Assembly (NCBI GenBank): GCA_914767715.1
Contig: OU612071.1
Coordinates: 9,719,493-9,779,492, forward strand
DNA: 60,000 bases
Reading direction: 5' to 3'
Origin: Membranipora membranacea
Lineage: Eukaryota > Bryozoa > Gymnolaemata > Cheilostomatida > Membraniporidae
Under the pieces are notes generated by a model that worked only from the letters and a program-made list of their open reading frames with translations, did not search any database and was not told the DNA's origin. This document shows, piece by piece, positions 46,435-59,977 of the stretch (positions are counted from its first letter, which is position 1; each line of letters opens with the position of its first letter). The translations under genes and the position numbers were made by a program.

Positions 46435-48561
46435 GTTGAGTGTGACTTTGTCTCTTCTTCTGCTCTGGAATATGCTGCTAATCTGCTGAAGATCAATAGA
46501 GATAACTGATGTCAAAATTCATTGATTGTTGTGATTGTTTGGCTCACACTGGATATCTGTCTCCTGTGGTTGCCATGGGTAACTATGAAACTGATTCCAT
46601 CTGTTTCCTTTCAAACTAAATCCCAATTGCATGATTACAGAAGAATTAATCACACTCCTCCTACCTCTTAAGTTATATCTATATTGTAAAAAGTAAAATA
46701 ATATTTCACACTTAGTTCTTATTTTCCTCAATTGTCTCAGATATACTTATCAATGAAACATAATATACACAAATAATACAAAACTATTACAGGAAATGCT
46801 GGTTACTGTGTGACGTCACTCTGATGCTTTTCCAATGAAAAAGGTGTGTGTGGGAAAATTTGCTTGCTATTACTTGATTATTGCTTTTGCTGCATAAATG
46901 GTTGAATCATCTGTTGGAGGGACTGGATTTACTTAGAGTGTAGATCAGCTCATTGAATAGAACACAGGTAATGGTACATACTATTTCAAAGGGTTGGCAT
47001 CAATTAGACTGGTACACAAAATTAATTACCAGTTGAGATAATATAATTAATTATAATTACTTACTACCTAACATAGAAAGGACTGGGAAAGAACAATAAG
47101 ACCAAGGAGTAACTTCCATTCCCCCTTGATAAACCAAGGAGTTCCCCTTGATAAGACTAGCACTAGGCTTGCCTAAGGTGAGAAAAAGAGGGTCTTAAAA
47201 AGACATATATATTGAGATAATTGGTTCAGTTTGGGCATGAACCTTTAACAGTCATTATTATTGGACTTGGTTGCCTGATGATAGAACGAAGGATGTTTTG
47301 TATTGACTGTAGTTGGGTTAGGTAGTAGCTAAGTCCAGTGCTGCCAAGGGAAGGAGCCTTATTTTAGTTCCTTAGTAGGTCTAGTGACTGTTAGTCCATG
47401 GACAGACAACAGAAATCAATCACAATTTCATTGATTTCTATCTCAAAGAAGCTTCTTCCTCATCTCTTCAATCAATTTTTCAACAAATGGATCACGTCAA
47501 GGGGATAGAAGGAGTCCGAGGTCTTAATTGGGACAAATCTTTTCTGTAGCCTGTTCCTTAGTCTTAATTTCTCTTTCAAATTTGAGTTATTTTGATATGT
47601 CAGCTACTTTTTGAGTGACAACTATGTTGTAAGGGTTAGTTTGATTTTTAGTGCAGGTACAACAGTATATATTTTCTTATTTCAGGAAAGATAATTGCCC
47701 TCTTTTCATTATAGTACATACGACTGTTAACTCGACCGTTCATCACATGGAGGCTTGTTTTGTTGGTGGTAGTAATCGTAAGCAAGGGTTAACAGACTTT
47801 CTGCCATAAAAACCAAAATCCTCGCAAAATAAACTCTAGGCCACTCACCAGGCATCTATAATTATTGGTCCTCGATCAATTTATTGTGCAAGCAAGTGCC
47901 AGCGGTTGGCTTATGAGATGAACCCCAACTAGAATACTGAGTAGAGTTCTAGCGGTAAGCCTATGAGGTCCAGTAACTCACAAGAGAACACTGCTTTTTC
48001 TGACACAAGATAAAAGCTTTAGGCCCTATAGCCAACTTTAACTTCACTTCTATAAAGGCTATCAAGTAGTCCTCCCATTTTTCCAAAGGGTTTTGATACA
48101 CTACCAGCCAATAGCACTATTAAGAGTTATGATGACACCGCATTGTAGCTATTTAATATAAAATGTGAAAAACTACCTCACCTCACAGTATGAATCATAT
48201 TTCTCCCCTCCCACTGTTCCGGTCACTATTATTAGATCAATGAGTTAATCAGTTAGAAAAGAGCATTGAACAGTCTTCCCCTTATCTTCAGTCCTTAGGC
48301 TTAGCCATCGTCAATCTTTGATAAGTATGAGAATAGCGTTCTATTGGCATATTAACCATCAGGTCGTGGTTATTATAATCATTGTTATGGGTATTATCAG
48401 TGTATGATATCTTTTTAGCTGATGGCATTCATTCACTAAACATCCTCTCTGTATATATTACTAAGCTCAACCCTTCCCATTTATAACAAGACTTATCTAT
48501 GCAATCTTGGCAATAAACACATGTTATTCTGCTTTTAGAACCGAATGTTCTTTTCTTTCAG
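46435..48561. other. Intergenic region between two divergent genes
   Basis: The tektin-like gene (minus) and the phostensin/taperin-like gene (plus) point away from each other, so their promoters should lie here. In-frame codons upstream of the tektin-like ATG continue open to about 46515 with several AG dinucleotides, so a splice acceptor there is possible. No further exon was recognised. Confidence 0.5.
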
Positions 48562-48679
48562 TCGAAGCTCGGATACAATCGCTGCAGCAGGGAAGTGTTT
48601 CACTTCACCTAAACTAGCTCAATATACTGCTGAATGTAAGGAGTTTGCTCAGAGAGCTCTCAAGTTAACGATGATCTGA
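48562..48679 (+). other. Possible exon just upstream of the phostensin/taperin-like start
   Basis: A strong acceptor (TTTTCTTTCAG) is followed by 38 open codons ending in TGA. They encode a helical-looking peptide (SSDTIAAAGKCFTSPKLAQY, then ECKEFAQRALKL). It could be the last exon of an unseen upstream gene, or the 5' UTR part of the following gene, since the ATG at 48768 is only 89 bases further on with a stop (TAG) directly before it. I do not recognise the peptide. Confidence 0.35.
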
Positions 48680-48767
48680 TTGCTAAATTGTCACCTGCCT
48701 CAATTTTGCCATTCAAGAAGGACTGGATACCTCAAACTCACATTTATTACACAGAAATCACAAGTAG

Positions 48768-51700
48768 ATGAAGATGAATGGGGCGACAGAACTTACTTTG
48801 TCTAATGCTACTGTAACATCTGGGGTTGGAATCTCTGCCACCATGACAAGTAACAACCACAACGCTGAAGATGAGACTATTCCTCAATGGAAGAGGGACT
48901 TCTTAGCCAAGAAAAAGACACTGCTACTGCATCAGCAAGCCAGACTGAAACAGGTAGCAGTGCCCTCATCGTCTGATAGCGAATCAGGCGAGAAGACTGA
49001 CAATGAACAAATGAACTTACCCTCTAATGTTAGTCAGGGTGATGAGAAGGTCAAGGTTAATGGTGACACACCTTCCTCTGTACCCGCAGTAGTTAATGGC
49101 TTCCTTCCTGCTGAGCCTGATACAGAGGACGATGAGGAGGATGTTGATACTGATGTTGACAGCTCGATGGATGGAGACAGCACTGATGATGAAACCGTTG
49201 ATGGTAAATCAGGCGGGTATTCATTCCTCACTGCTGAGAAGTATGACCCTGACGATGAGACTGAAGCAAGAGAAAGCTCACAACTCATTATACCGAAGGA
49301 ACCGAATGTATCTGAGAATAAGTCAAGTACTCAGCTCGCCGATGTAGTCGTAAAGAGCGCACAGGAAACGAGTAAAGTTGGGAGCGACTCAGCTGAGACG
49401 GACACTGACGGCTCAGCGAATGAACTGCCTTACAAGCCCGGCTTTGTATCAAAATTATTAAATAAATGGTCTAGCATCACCTACCAACCTAGTAATTATT
49501 CTCCTCAGCCGAGTGGCACTAAACCCACCTCCTCGACAGTCAGTGCCCCATCATCATCAGCGGTGGTGAACTCCACTCGCTGCACCACTCCTGCAGAGGA
49601 TCGTAATTATTCACCGAGCAATAGTCGCTCAGTGTCACAGCCTGCTGCACCACGTCCCGCTGCTGAACACACTCCACACCAAACATCGTCAAGTCTTAGC
49701 AGAGCAGCGCGGCCCAACTCTGGTATACTAGGCGCTGATTCTAAGTCACCTGATGAGGGAGTGAGTGACAGTGTAAGTGAGGAGTTAGTTAAGAGAATCG
49801 CCTCGTACAGAGCGCCCAGTGAGATTATACTGATAGAGAGTCCGAGAGAACAGCTTAGAGAGGGTAGTGTGAGCTGTGAGGATAAACTACCGGACCTGAG
49901 CGTGGACACGACGTCGGAAATATCAGCCTCACAGCAAAGCGACGACTCTCCCAGTCACAGGTGAGAAATTACTGTCACATTGTCGTCTGGTTGTCATACT
50001 GTCATAGTGTCGTCTGGTTGTCATACTGTCAAATTGTCATCTGGTTAAGCCTTGCCTGGGTCTGGTATAATTTGTGGCCAAAAATTGTTATGATTTCATT
50101 AGCTTTTGGGGAGCTTTTAAATGATAACGGAGAACTCTGGCAATGTCATAAATAGTGTTGATAGATTCAGATTTTTTTTAAAAGAGCTGTGCTTCTTGAA
50201 AGGTAGCGATGATGAAAGCAATGATGAAAGCGTTCACAATAATTACATCTCCTTCCTTCTTTGAAAACAAGGGCCTGGAAACTTGGGACTTTATTGTCCT
50301 CTTAGTCAAAAGAATGTTTTTATTCCAAACAGCTCTGTGAATCATTCACTTAGCAGCCAACAAAGCAAGGGTAATTCACTTAATTAGCTTTGCCCCAGTG
50401 TAGGACAGTGGCCTACATAGCCCTCCCGATCAGACACATAATACAGTAAACCTAAGGGGACATAGTTTTGGGGATTATAGCTGCTTTTACATAACTTCAG
50501 CTACTACTGTTTGTCTAGCTCTAGAAGATAGCTCTGGTGATTGTGATTAGCATAGTAGATAAATAGTATATGCTACCTGAAGGGTATTGCTTGAACTTTT
50601 CTCTAAAACTTGTGTCAACATAATAACTAAACACTGGACTTGGATGACACATTTTATACCTGAACACATGACCTGTATTTTTCCTGCATATTATTCTTTC
50701 ATATTTTAATGAAGCCGGTGTCCACTAACATGTTAGCAGTGAATAGTGAGCGGGTTTTTATTACAATAAATAACGTATTCGTGATGACGTATGTATTGAG
50801 GGTAGGTTGACATTTTAAATGGGTGGCTCAACGGCGAAAAGTGAAACACCCTCACAGTAAATCCTTTCCACCCTTGACTATCTAAGCTTTAATGATTGAT
50901 GATGATGTATATTTAGGTATATTCCCAGAGGGTTGATTTGATATGTTCAGCACTTGGTAACTAAGTACATGGTAAATTATTATACTGGGATAATCACCTA
51001 GATCTGATAGTTAGAACTTGTAATTATGGGTTTATTCACAGTGATATTGTCTGTCAGAAAGTACTGGGATATGTTATTTGGTTATGCTTGAAAATCATGG
51101 CTGTTGTCATAATCTGATAATGATGAGAGTGAGCGTTAGGCTTTAGGCATAGGTGATTTTACAAACCAAAAACTATGGACAAAACACCTGTAACGTACTG
51201 GGGATGGCTTTCCTTCCTGGCCGAACAAAAGATGTAGGCCTATCGGAAAAATGTATTGCAGGGCCACAATCCTACCCTGAACTTTTTGAGAACTCCAGCG
51301 TTCATCTGATAATATAATCCGTTTTTTCAGACCTTCCTCAGAGTGGCATGCGCAGTTACCAGTACACAACAAGGTTCTTATAGCCAAGTCTGTGTTTGAA
51401 TCATCTAACCCCAGTCTGCCTACAGCTCCGCCCAGAAAGAAGAGAGGTAGCAAGGTTTACTCTCCTCCTCTTAGTCCACCCTTATGCTCCAGTCCACCAC
51501 CAGTGCCTAGTCCTGTTTTACTCGACGCAACGCCATCGCTCTCAGATCAACAACACAACGCTAAACGAGAGGTAGGTCCAAATTACATCAAGCATGATCC
51601 AATTTGCCCGTATTTAGGGCTTGAACCACCGGCGGCTAACCAGTGGAACGGGAATGACTAGACTGCGGGCAAATTGGATAGAACTTGTTCTAGGTTCAAG

Positions 51701-54700
51701 TATTGCTTCTGACTCTAATCTGGCGCTGGATTTTTATATATAACATGCGTTTCTCTTGATCACCCTTTTCCATGCATTGTTGTCAGTTGCTTGAATACTG
51801 GTTCTTCTTCAACCACTCAATTTAATGATCTGAGACATGACCCCATCTTTCCGCAATTAATCTCACTGCTTCCGAGGTCATTTGGTTGATTTTAATCCCA
51901 TTGATTTTAATTCCCATGCTGCAATCTGAGGACATGAACTCATATTATAATGTAACCCTGGGGTGAAAATTGATAACATGTGGGAAAGTTAGCTGTATCA
52001 GGCAGGCTTGAAAACTTATGGCTTACTAACCCTCTATTCTTTATACTGGCTTCAACCTCAGCTGGCCAATATTTAGACCTAGTCAACATTAGGTCACCCC
52101 AAAGCTTAGCCTGTTTTAACAAGCCCCCCCCCCTCCCTCACAGCAAAGCTTGTCAAGACAGGCTACTTAGAACCAATCTAAACTTTACCTAATATTTACT
52201 CCTGTGGGATATTTCTTACGAATTCTGTTTTCTCTCTCAGCCCTCAGTGAGTAGTGAAGTAGATGGTAGTATGAAGACACGCAGTGAGCCTACTGGTGTA
52301 CAGACAAATAATTCTATAGCTACTGAAGTGCCAAAAAATAAAGAAATGGAAAAGAAAGGCCAAAGTGTGCAGGTAAGATTATCTCCAGACACAACGTAAA
52401 TTGTTGTATGCGCCCCCACACTCTTGCCCCCTGTCCAGCGCCCCCCCCCCCCCAACTTAAATTGTTGTATATGGGAGCTCAAATATTTGTCTCTCTCTGA
52501 ACAGAGACTTGTCTCAGACAAATCCATATCAGGTTTGGTTTATTAAGTTTCAGGTTCAAATTGTTACCCGATGAATATGTTTTCCACTCTTCACCTTCTC
52601 ATTATTCATGTCTGTATACTTGAACTACACATTTCAACATAAAAATGAATCAATTTTAATGAGAGATTGAGACACCTTGTGTTGCCGTATTACCTGTTAC
52701 CACCCTCTCTGTAATGACAAGGTATATCACTGTAACTGTGTCAGCGACCTATGGTGATTCTATGAATGATTCTTTCTTTTTTTCAGTCAAGGCCTGTTAA
52801 TCATCGTACAGACCCTGCTCCATCAGTTCCTCTCTTCGCCAAATTTAAACTGAAGCAGACAAACCATCAGCTCTACGGTAACAAAGAGGAAAAAGACTCA
52901 ATACCACCTAAGTCACCATCCAATCAGAACCGGGAAGCAGTCAAGCATAACAATGACACAATGACCAATAAGAACGCGGCACCTGCAAAGCCAGATGCTC
53001 AATCCACCAATCAAAAGGCAGGACCGATAAAACAAAACTCTTTTACAGCAAAGCCTGCCACAGAAGGACCCTTGAGTCCAAGAACCAGAGCTAGGTTAGC
53101 TAAGGCTAAGGCACCCCAACCACCGACACAGGCGCAATCATTCATCAAACCTTCTGTTGAGTCGCCAGCCAAGGCTGCAACAGACACTGAAGACAAAACA
53201 GACAAACAACAAAGTGTTCCTTCTGTGAAATCTTATCTTAGCAGCAGGCAGGATAACATGCTTATTATCAGCTCATCTGATAAGAAATCAGCTGAAACGA
53301 AAACTGATAAGCCTATCATCATTCATGACTCAAAAAAGAATGGCGATGTTGTTAAACAACAATGCTTACCGAAAACTGATATGCATCAAGTCACAAAAAC
53401 AGCGGATGCAAAGGTGGTCAAACCTCCAAGGGATGAGCCCAAACCTGCCACTAGCCAGACTCCTTCCTATTCAGCCAAATCTTCTATAACTGCACCTAAA
53501 GCTGATGCCTCTATAAATCCGCACCCGCAAGCTCAGCCACAGAAAGCGGACAGTCCTAAAATAGATGTGAAAATCCCTCGGCCTGAAGTGAAATTAAACG
53601 CTAGCAGTGGCACAGTAACACAAACATTGTATAGCAATAAAACAACAAATCAATCTAGCCAAGCGGCATCAAAACCGCCCACAGCCGCAGTTGACAAAAA
53701 GAACTCAACCTGTAATGAAGTTCCAAGTAAACCTGTTGTGTCTGCTGTTACCAGCGAACCATCGAAAAACAAACCAGCGGCAACAATTAACTCTGTCAAA
53801 GATATACCCAGCCCTGCCAGGAACAAAACTCCCCCTAAGCCAGCGGTTAATCAGAGTAGCTCAAATGACTTGCAGGTAAGTGCAGATTTAAAGTGATTGT
53901 GAAGGAATCAGCTTTTTGGTATCATTCTGGCGTTCTCAGTCTAACCTAGAAAACTTGTATAAGGTTCATTAACAACATATGGCCCAGTTTCAACTGATTT
54001 TCACTTTAAGTTGAGATGTGAAGGTACTAAGACGGTACTAATTTAATGATAGTAAATACAAAATAGTACCTTTTTAAATAGTAGATTGAAATCTCAACTT
54101 TGAGGGAAAATCAGTGGAAACTGGGCCACAAAGCAGTTGTCTGAATTAGACTGAGAACTCTAGAATGATACCAAAAGCTGATTCGTTCACAATCACTTTA
54201 ACACTTTCATAAAAAATGTGTTGATCCAGATAATATTTGGGGGTGCCGCAATGATGAGTGCAGCTGAGGTGTTATTAGTAACCTTAGCGCTTAGCTTTCT
54301 ACTGGAATTTCTAGAACCCCAACAGCATAGCACCGTTGACTCCTTATAAGGTGTCAGTGGCGTGGTGATGAATGATACTGAATCATAAACACTTTGATTG
54401 AGCAATCAGCCAGGAGAGTAAGAAATACAAATTAGCTGTGAAGTGTGCCAGTATCTGTGAAACCTTATACAAGGGGTAGCTGCGTTTTAGTACATCACCG
54501 TGTTTGTGTAGTGCGCTCTACTACTAGTTTTGCCTATACTTTTTTCGTTTTTGGATTGTCTATACATTCAATGTTTATCGCTCTGAATGCCAGTTGAATT
54601 GCATCACTTCTGCATTGGCACTGGTTGTATCTTGGATATGAACTAGTGTACAGATGAGCAAAACGACTTTGATAGTGGTACCACGGATTGGGTTTCAGTG

Positions 54701-57700
54701 CAAATTGTTATTCGGTTCCGGGTTCCAACTTTTGTCAGAGGGAGTTTCGTTGCTATCAACCACCTCGGTGTGTTTTGCCTCTCCAGAACTCACTCTGTCA
54801 ATGATTTGAGTCCTCAAACTAATCTTCTATTGCTATCATTACTTCTCAATTTAAAATAATGTAACTTCTCATTTTACAGGCTGTGTGGAACAAGAGACAG
54901 GAGCGTAGCCAGTCTAAGTCAGGAGGGTCGTCAGGGGTGGATGTTCCAGTCACTAATATAGATGATGTCGTACTGAGAAGCTCATCTTCTAGGGGTAACT
55001 CTCGACCCGTGTTTGACTCGAGGAAAGCCATGGCTGGTAAAAGGAAGGTATGTTGAAGTTATCCTGTAATCAGTATTTACTAGCTATGTAAAGATTAATT
55101 CTCGAATTCAAAACCTGACTAACTCTAATTTGCAAAAGTTGAATTTGATCCTCATGATCAATTTCAGTTAATCCTTGGTGCCTGTAAAAGAAGATTTTTC
55201 TCAAAATCTGATTTCTTTCAATTGTTGTATTGTCCTCCCGAAGTATGGAAATACTCAGAGCTACGTCAAAATCATCCAATTATCTTGCTCGCTGTCAAAA
55301 TTTTCAAAAAGTTAATTGCACAAACACTCTGTGTATTTGACATTTGCTGTAAATGCTGCCTCGGTTGCTGTAAATGCTGCCTTTTCGTTTGGCAATATCA
55401 TGGGACTCCAGCAAAATACCTGTATTAAGTCGGTCAAGTCTTTATTAGTGCAGGAATATAGAAATCCCTTCGTAAGCTAGTTGGTCAGATGATTTTCGCT
55501 GACCAATCGCTCTGAAATAGAGAACCTACAATTTCCTCGTGATGTGTGAGAGCGTTGATAATACACAGTTTTGTAGTCTGTATATCTACATATAACAGTC
55601 AGTCCTGGGATATAATTAGATTTATCTGTGTACCAAATCATATAACAGAAGTGCTTCTTGTTATTAGAAGATTTCGTGATGTTATATCGTTGTGTTATGT
55701 CGTGATGTTACGGCTTTATGCTATGTCGTGATGTTATGGCTATATGCTATGTCGCGTTGTTATGACCAAGTCGCCATTTAGTATTCATGCACATCGGACA
55801 TTGCTGGTGTATTTTTGACTGCTCAATGTAACAACACAACTGAATATCCATATGTAATTTAGTGAACAACCCAATTGGTATTGATCTCTGTTCACAATTC
55901 TATATCTCTTGAATGTGCGCGTAGGCTGCAAATACACTAAGGAACAGCATTTTTCATGTTAACAGATAACCAATTTCTGGAATATCCTAACCATCAAATA
56001 TCTTGGAAAATCATCCATCACATTTAGCTTTTGCCAGTTCCTAGTAGCCTCTAATTTAACTGAAGCAATGAGCAAGCACAGATAATAGAGTCAACTGATA
56101 CTATAACTTTGGTGTGAAATACTAGACTGAATAATTTATTTGTGCTTGTTTATAGTTTTGTATTTGCTCAGTGAAGCCTGATAATGCAGTATAGGATATC
56201 ATGAGGGTTAATTTCTATAGCAGTGTATCTTACCAGCTATCGTTATTTTTGCAGATTAATATAACATTGATTCAGGGGCATTTGTTGAAGGCTCAGAATA
56301 GCTATGGAAGATTTTTAGGGGGAGGTAGGGGGGTTTCAGTGAAGATCCAATTCCATATAATACAATGAGATTTTATGTGGCTGTGGGTTAGATAGTTTAT
56401 TTCTATGGCAAGCACACATTTAACTGACCAGTCGCCTAGATTCCGTTGAGTGCCTAATGAGCTGCAAATATATAAAACACTCCCTAGGGTATTCAACATC
56501 TAATGAGTCCGGATTGTTGATAGAGGCGACATCTCGATGACAACGGCATGTTTCCAGTATTACCCCTGGGTCACTTCAAAGTTCAATCTTTGTGTGATGT
56601 GAACAAGCGCTGGAATGCATTGATAAATACAAATAGCTCTGCCTGAAAGCTGAGTGCGCTTTGACCATCTAACTGAACTCTACAGAAATTCCATAGCCTG
56701 AAATTGGGGTAGGCACCTACCTGTGTGACAGGAATCTTGACAGCCAATAGTCGGAAATTGTGCAAACATATAACACTCTTGTGCAATGAAAAACTGTAGA
56801 GTCTAACTTGCGTGCAATGTAGTATCAAGATTCATAAACCTTGCGAACTCCTGAATTCTAGACCCAGAGATTTCTAACATAGCATTGGTATAAGTTATGT
56901 CTGGCTGCCAAATAGTGGCTTCCTTCAGATGCATATTTATTCAGGTAGTTTAATTGGAAAGCTTTTTTGGTTAATGGTTTTCTTGAAGGCTTTATAGTTC
57001 AATTGTGTTCTGGTGATTATCCCCCCTGCTTGTCTATCTGCTCTCTGTTTGTAACCTGTTATGTTTATTTATTGATCAGGTACCGGAGTATGAGAAGATA
57101 CACAGCGGACCAGTACAACACTTTACTGATACTGAAGTTAAAGTGGGTAAAAGCTGCCTCAAAGTTCAAACCTCTGCTGCCGCTAGTAAATCGGTAAGTA
57201 CATGTAAACCTACCTTGTGATGTAATAATAATTGAAAAATCATTTATCATAACCATGTCAAGTGTATCGATAGCATGCTAGGCACATCTATGCACCAAAG
57301 TTTGGTTCAATTGCCTGCATTCAGAGTTGCTCCCTTCCACTGGTCACGGGAGCAACTGGAATGCAGGAATTTGGTTTAAACTTGATGGGCAGTATTGGAG
57401 TAAGTAGAGTAAGTGATGTTCGCTCCATGTGCCGAGGTATAGCTTACTCCACCTTACCCTGGCCGCCCCACCAGTGCTAACCCTGTGAAGCCACTATACA
57501 TCCTTGGTGCAAGTTATCCAGAATTATGACCACTATGGTGAAGTTTGGGGCCTAACTTGAGTCGGACCTAGAACTTTAAGTGCGGAGGCCTTTCATGTTC
57601 CAAAAACATTGTATTGCAAGTAAGATATAAATAAATAAAAAGATATAAATACATAAAATTATAAAAAAGAAGAAGATCCGACCACAAAATGATCAATTGC

Positions 57701-59755
57701 TGTCATTGCTGGTGTGTAAGGTGCCAATCTACCCTTGAGAAGTAAATATTATCTAGTGTTGAGTGTATATATATTACCTCCTGCGAACACTTTACTCCTC
57801 TAGGGTGGGCCTAGGTGTATACCAACTTCCAGGTTATCTGTACGTATTAAATTTTTCATAAGTGCTCTGTAGAAGTAGGCCCTAGTCATAAATAGTTCTA
57901 GATAATGATTATTATCAGTGGATCATCATTATTTCAGTTCATGTCTGTCACAAATCTCTGTAGCTTTGATATTAATAATTGTGATATGGTCACTGAGTGC
58001 AACTTAAACACAGAGTGTATTTTGAGAGTGTTTCCTTGGTAACTAAATTGCTTTGGAAGGATGGGCCAACCCAGCTATTGTTAACAATAATATTATGAAA
58101 TATTTTGAATAAGTTTTACCGCCCTCATCTGATATCAATCCAAGATTGAAATGTGAATTCTGGCAATAGGGCCTACAGTTTAGCTTTCGGTGATAATGAC
58201 TAATGTTACAATACTGAAGATTTTGGTAGCCATAATTATTAGGGTTCAAATCGCGTGGTGACCCGTCTCTTTTGCCTGGAATTTATCTAAAGAGGCACCT
58301 CAATCCATGAAGTGTTTCCTTAGTCTAGGGTCTGAACTACAGGATACAACCTCTGTCAACTTTGTGAGGGCGTATATCCTACCCTTCAAGTATTATGTTA
58401 GATGGGTCATTCAAGCTCTCAGACTATAGCTCTAGAGTAATTGACACAGTATGCAGAGATAACAGATTAGATAATTGTATTACACAATCCAACAATCTTT
58501 ATTGTGTCAATAAAGCCGTGGGGTGTGTTGCATTTTTTCTATTGAAAGATTGTAGGCTTTCTATATGAACTATGTAGGCATAAATGACAATAGCCTTTTG
58601 ATGTCAGTCAGAGTCAGTCAGACACAGGTCAGAGGGCGAAATCTTGGTGGTGTCCTAGAATGAATCATGCATGATCCACTTTCGGTTGCTTTTGAGATTA
58701 AATCATACACGGCTATAGAATGTGAACCGAGGCTTTGTGATAGAAGTTACTCTGTACCGTAGCGACAGTGCCTCAAAGAAGTCCTAATAGCCCATTTCCA
58801 TTCTGCAACTGGCAGCTGACTCGATGGGTTGGGTTCAGAATTTCAGGGCTAACTTATAGTCACCTGTAGCATATATTTATTTCTGTTTACAGAATAAGAA
58901 GAATCTAAGTTTTAATGAGATTAGTATTTCCTCGGTACACGAGTACCTGAGCGAGAAAGTGATGATACAAGACAATGCAAAGGTAAGTATCCATACGGAG
59001 CATGTGGTAAACTATAACATGTATATCTCAAGGTAAGTATCCATACGGAGCATGTGGTAAACTATAACATGTATATCTCTTATCGATAGACAGTGAACTT
59101 ATTCACTTAGCATGAGTACCATCACCACAAGGAATTTGGTGTGACACCCCGTGTTCAATTTTTACACAAAGGGGCGGGTACATGTTAAGTACTCGTACTA
59201 AATTGACTATGATGATCAGAGATTCACATGATAATAATTGAGTCTCGATGTCAGCGTTTGCCTAAGTGACTTACTTCATAATGGTTTTTGTACTAAGAGG
59301 ATACCACTTGTATGTACTTTAAGATACCACAGCCCAAAGCATTTTATAGTCAGGCAGTAAGCGCTGTTGTACTTATCACTGATTTTGACCCTGATAAAAT
59401 TGAGAGCACTCGTAGGTCAATTTATGTGATGCTGTAAGAATTGTCCTTCAGGTATCTGAAGTTGGCTGTGATGTACAAGCCCAATGAACTGCTGATTCAT
59501 TGTATTTTTCTCTGTCTCAACTAGTCACAACTGACTCGGGACTTGCTGATAGCCGACTTACCTAGTCTTTTTCCTTGCTCTGTTTACATAGCCTGGTTCC
59601 TACATTGCAGGAGAAAGGGGCGATATACTGGGATGATCCAGATCACCTTCAGGCAGCCCCAGATAGATCAATCGATGAACCTGAGGCTAATGCCACCACT
59701 GGTCCTAAGTCTTCTCTGAGAGCAGCACTCAACAACACACCTAACATTACAGCAG
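48768..59755 (+). CDS. Phostensin/taperin-like PP1-binding protein, 3' end beyond window
   Basis: Eight exons join in frame: 48768-49960, 51331-51571, 52241-52372, 52787-53875, 54880-55047, 57080-57193, 58893-58982 and 59611-59755, giving 1057 residues so far. Near the N terminus is IPQWKRDFLAKKKTLLLHQQ, like the W-K-x-x-L-x-x-R/K segment of phostensin and taperin. Then come long disordered acidic, serine/proline-rich and lysine/alanine-rich stretches, a KPGFVSKLLNKW segment, and VPLFAKFKLKQTNHQLYG. The exon pair at 57080 and 58893 encodes KSCLKV, then KKNLSFNEISISSVHEY, which matches phostensin's SCL and KISFSETALETTYQY. KNLSF fits the RVxF type docking motif for protein phosphatase 1. The likely role is targeting PP1 to actin structures (family knowledge). 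The 50-bp duplication after exon 7 provides a second donor. Confidence 0.78.
49975..50045 (+). repeat. ~30-bp minisatellite after exon 1 donor
   Basis: TTGTCGTCTGGTTGTCATACTG-type units occur about two and a half times, starting some 14 bases into the intron. Confidence 0.85.
51586..51690. mobile_element. Hairpin MITE family member 2
   Basis: ATGATCCAATTTGCCCG and, reversed, TTCTATCCAATTTGCCCG flank a centre unlike the other members. The element starts 15 bases after the exon 2 donor of the phostensin/taperin-like gene. Confidence 0.65.
53892..54197. mobile_element. 306-bp foldback MITE with TTAA target duplications
   Basis: Arms of about 150 bp are inverted copies (left AGTGATTGTGAAGGAATCAG, right its complement). 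TTAA flanks both ends exactly, at 53888-53891 and 54198-54201. It begins 16 bases after the exon 4 donor at 53875/53876. It shares the target preference, but not the sequence, of the element at 25389-25961. Confidence 0.88.
55665..55770 (+). repeat. Minisatellite of TGCTATGTCGTGATGTTATG units
   Basis: The unit recurs three to four times with drift in the intron between exons 5 and 6 of the phostensin/taperin-like gene. The rest of this 2-kb intron has no recognised feature apart from a TGCTGTAAATGCTGCC pair at about 55345-55381. Confidence 0.8.
57297..57386. mobile_element. Hairpin MITE family member 3
   Basis: Arms TTGGTTCAATTGCCTGCATTC and, reversed, TAAACCAAATTCCTGCATTC, with GTTGCTCCC near the centre on both sides, make a 90-bp near-palindrome in the intron after exon 6. 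Confidence 0.75.
58981..59080 (+). repeat. 50-bp tandem duplication that copies a splice donor
   Basis: 58981-59030 and 59031-59080 are identical except for the last base. The unit begins AGGTAAGTATCC, which is the exon 7 donor (exon end 58982). A second AAG|GTAAGT therefore exists at 59032/59033. Using it would add 50 bases and shift the frame. Confidence 0.95.
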
Positions 59756-59817
59756 GTTTGTACAGTGTGCTCCCTAATTAGGAGTTATCCTACAGTGCTT
59801 GGACTGTTATCCAGGGG

Positions 59818-59977
59818 GGTCTTTCAATTAGAAACAGCGAAAATCGCAAACTGATTGCGCACTCAGTGAGTGAGCGATACCTTCAAGGCTCTCGCTTTCA
59901 GATCGCTCAGCCATTGATGGAACTTTACACCTTCTGAGTGAGCGATTTGGAGAGATTTTTTTTCAAATTGAAAGACC
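59818..59977. mobile_element. 160-bp inverted-repeat element at the window edge
   Basis: GGTCTTTCAATT at the left end pairs with AATTGAAAGACC at the right, and GCGATT/AATCGC and CTCAGTGAGTGAGCGAT-like phrases pair further in. This is probably a small MITE in the intron after exon 8. Confidence 0.6.
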
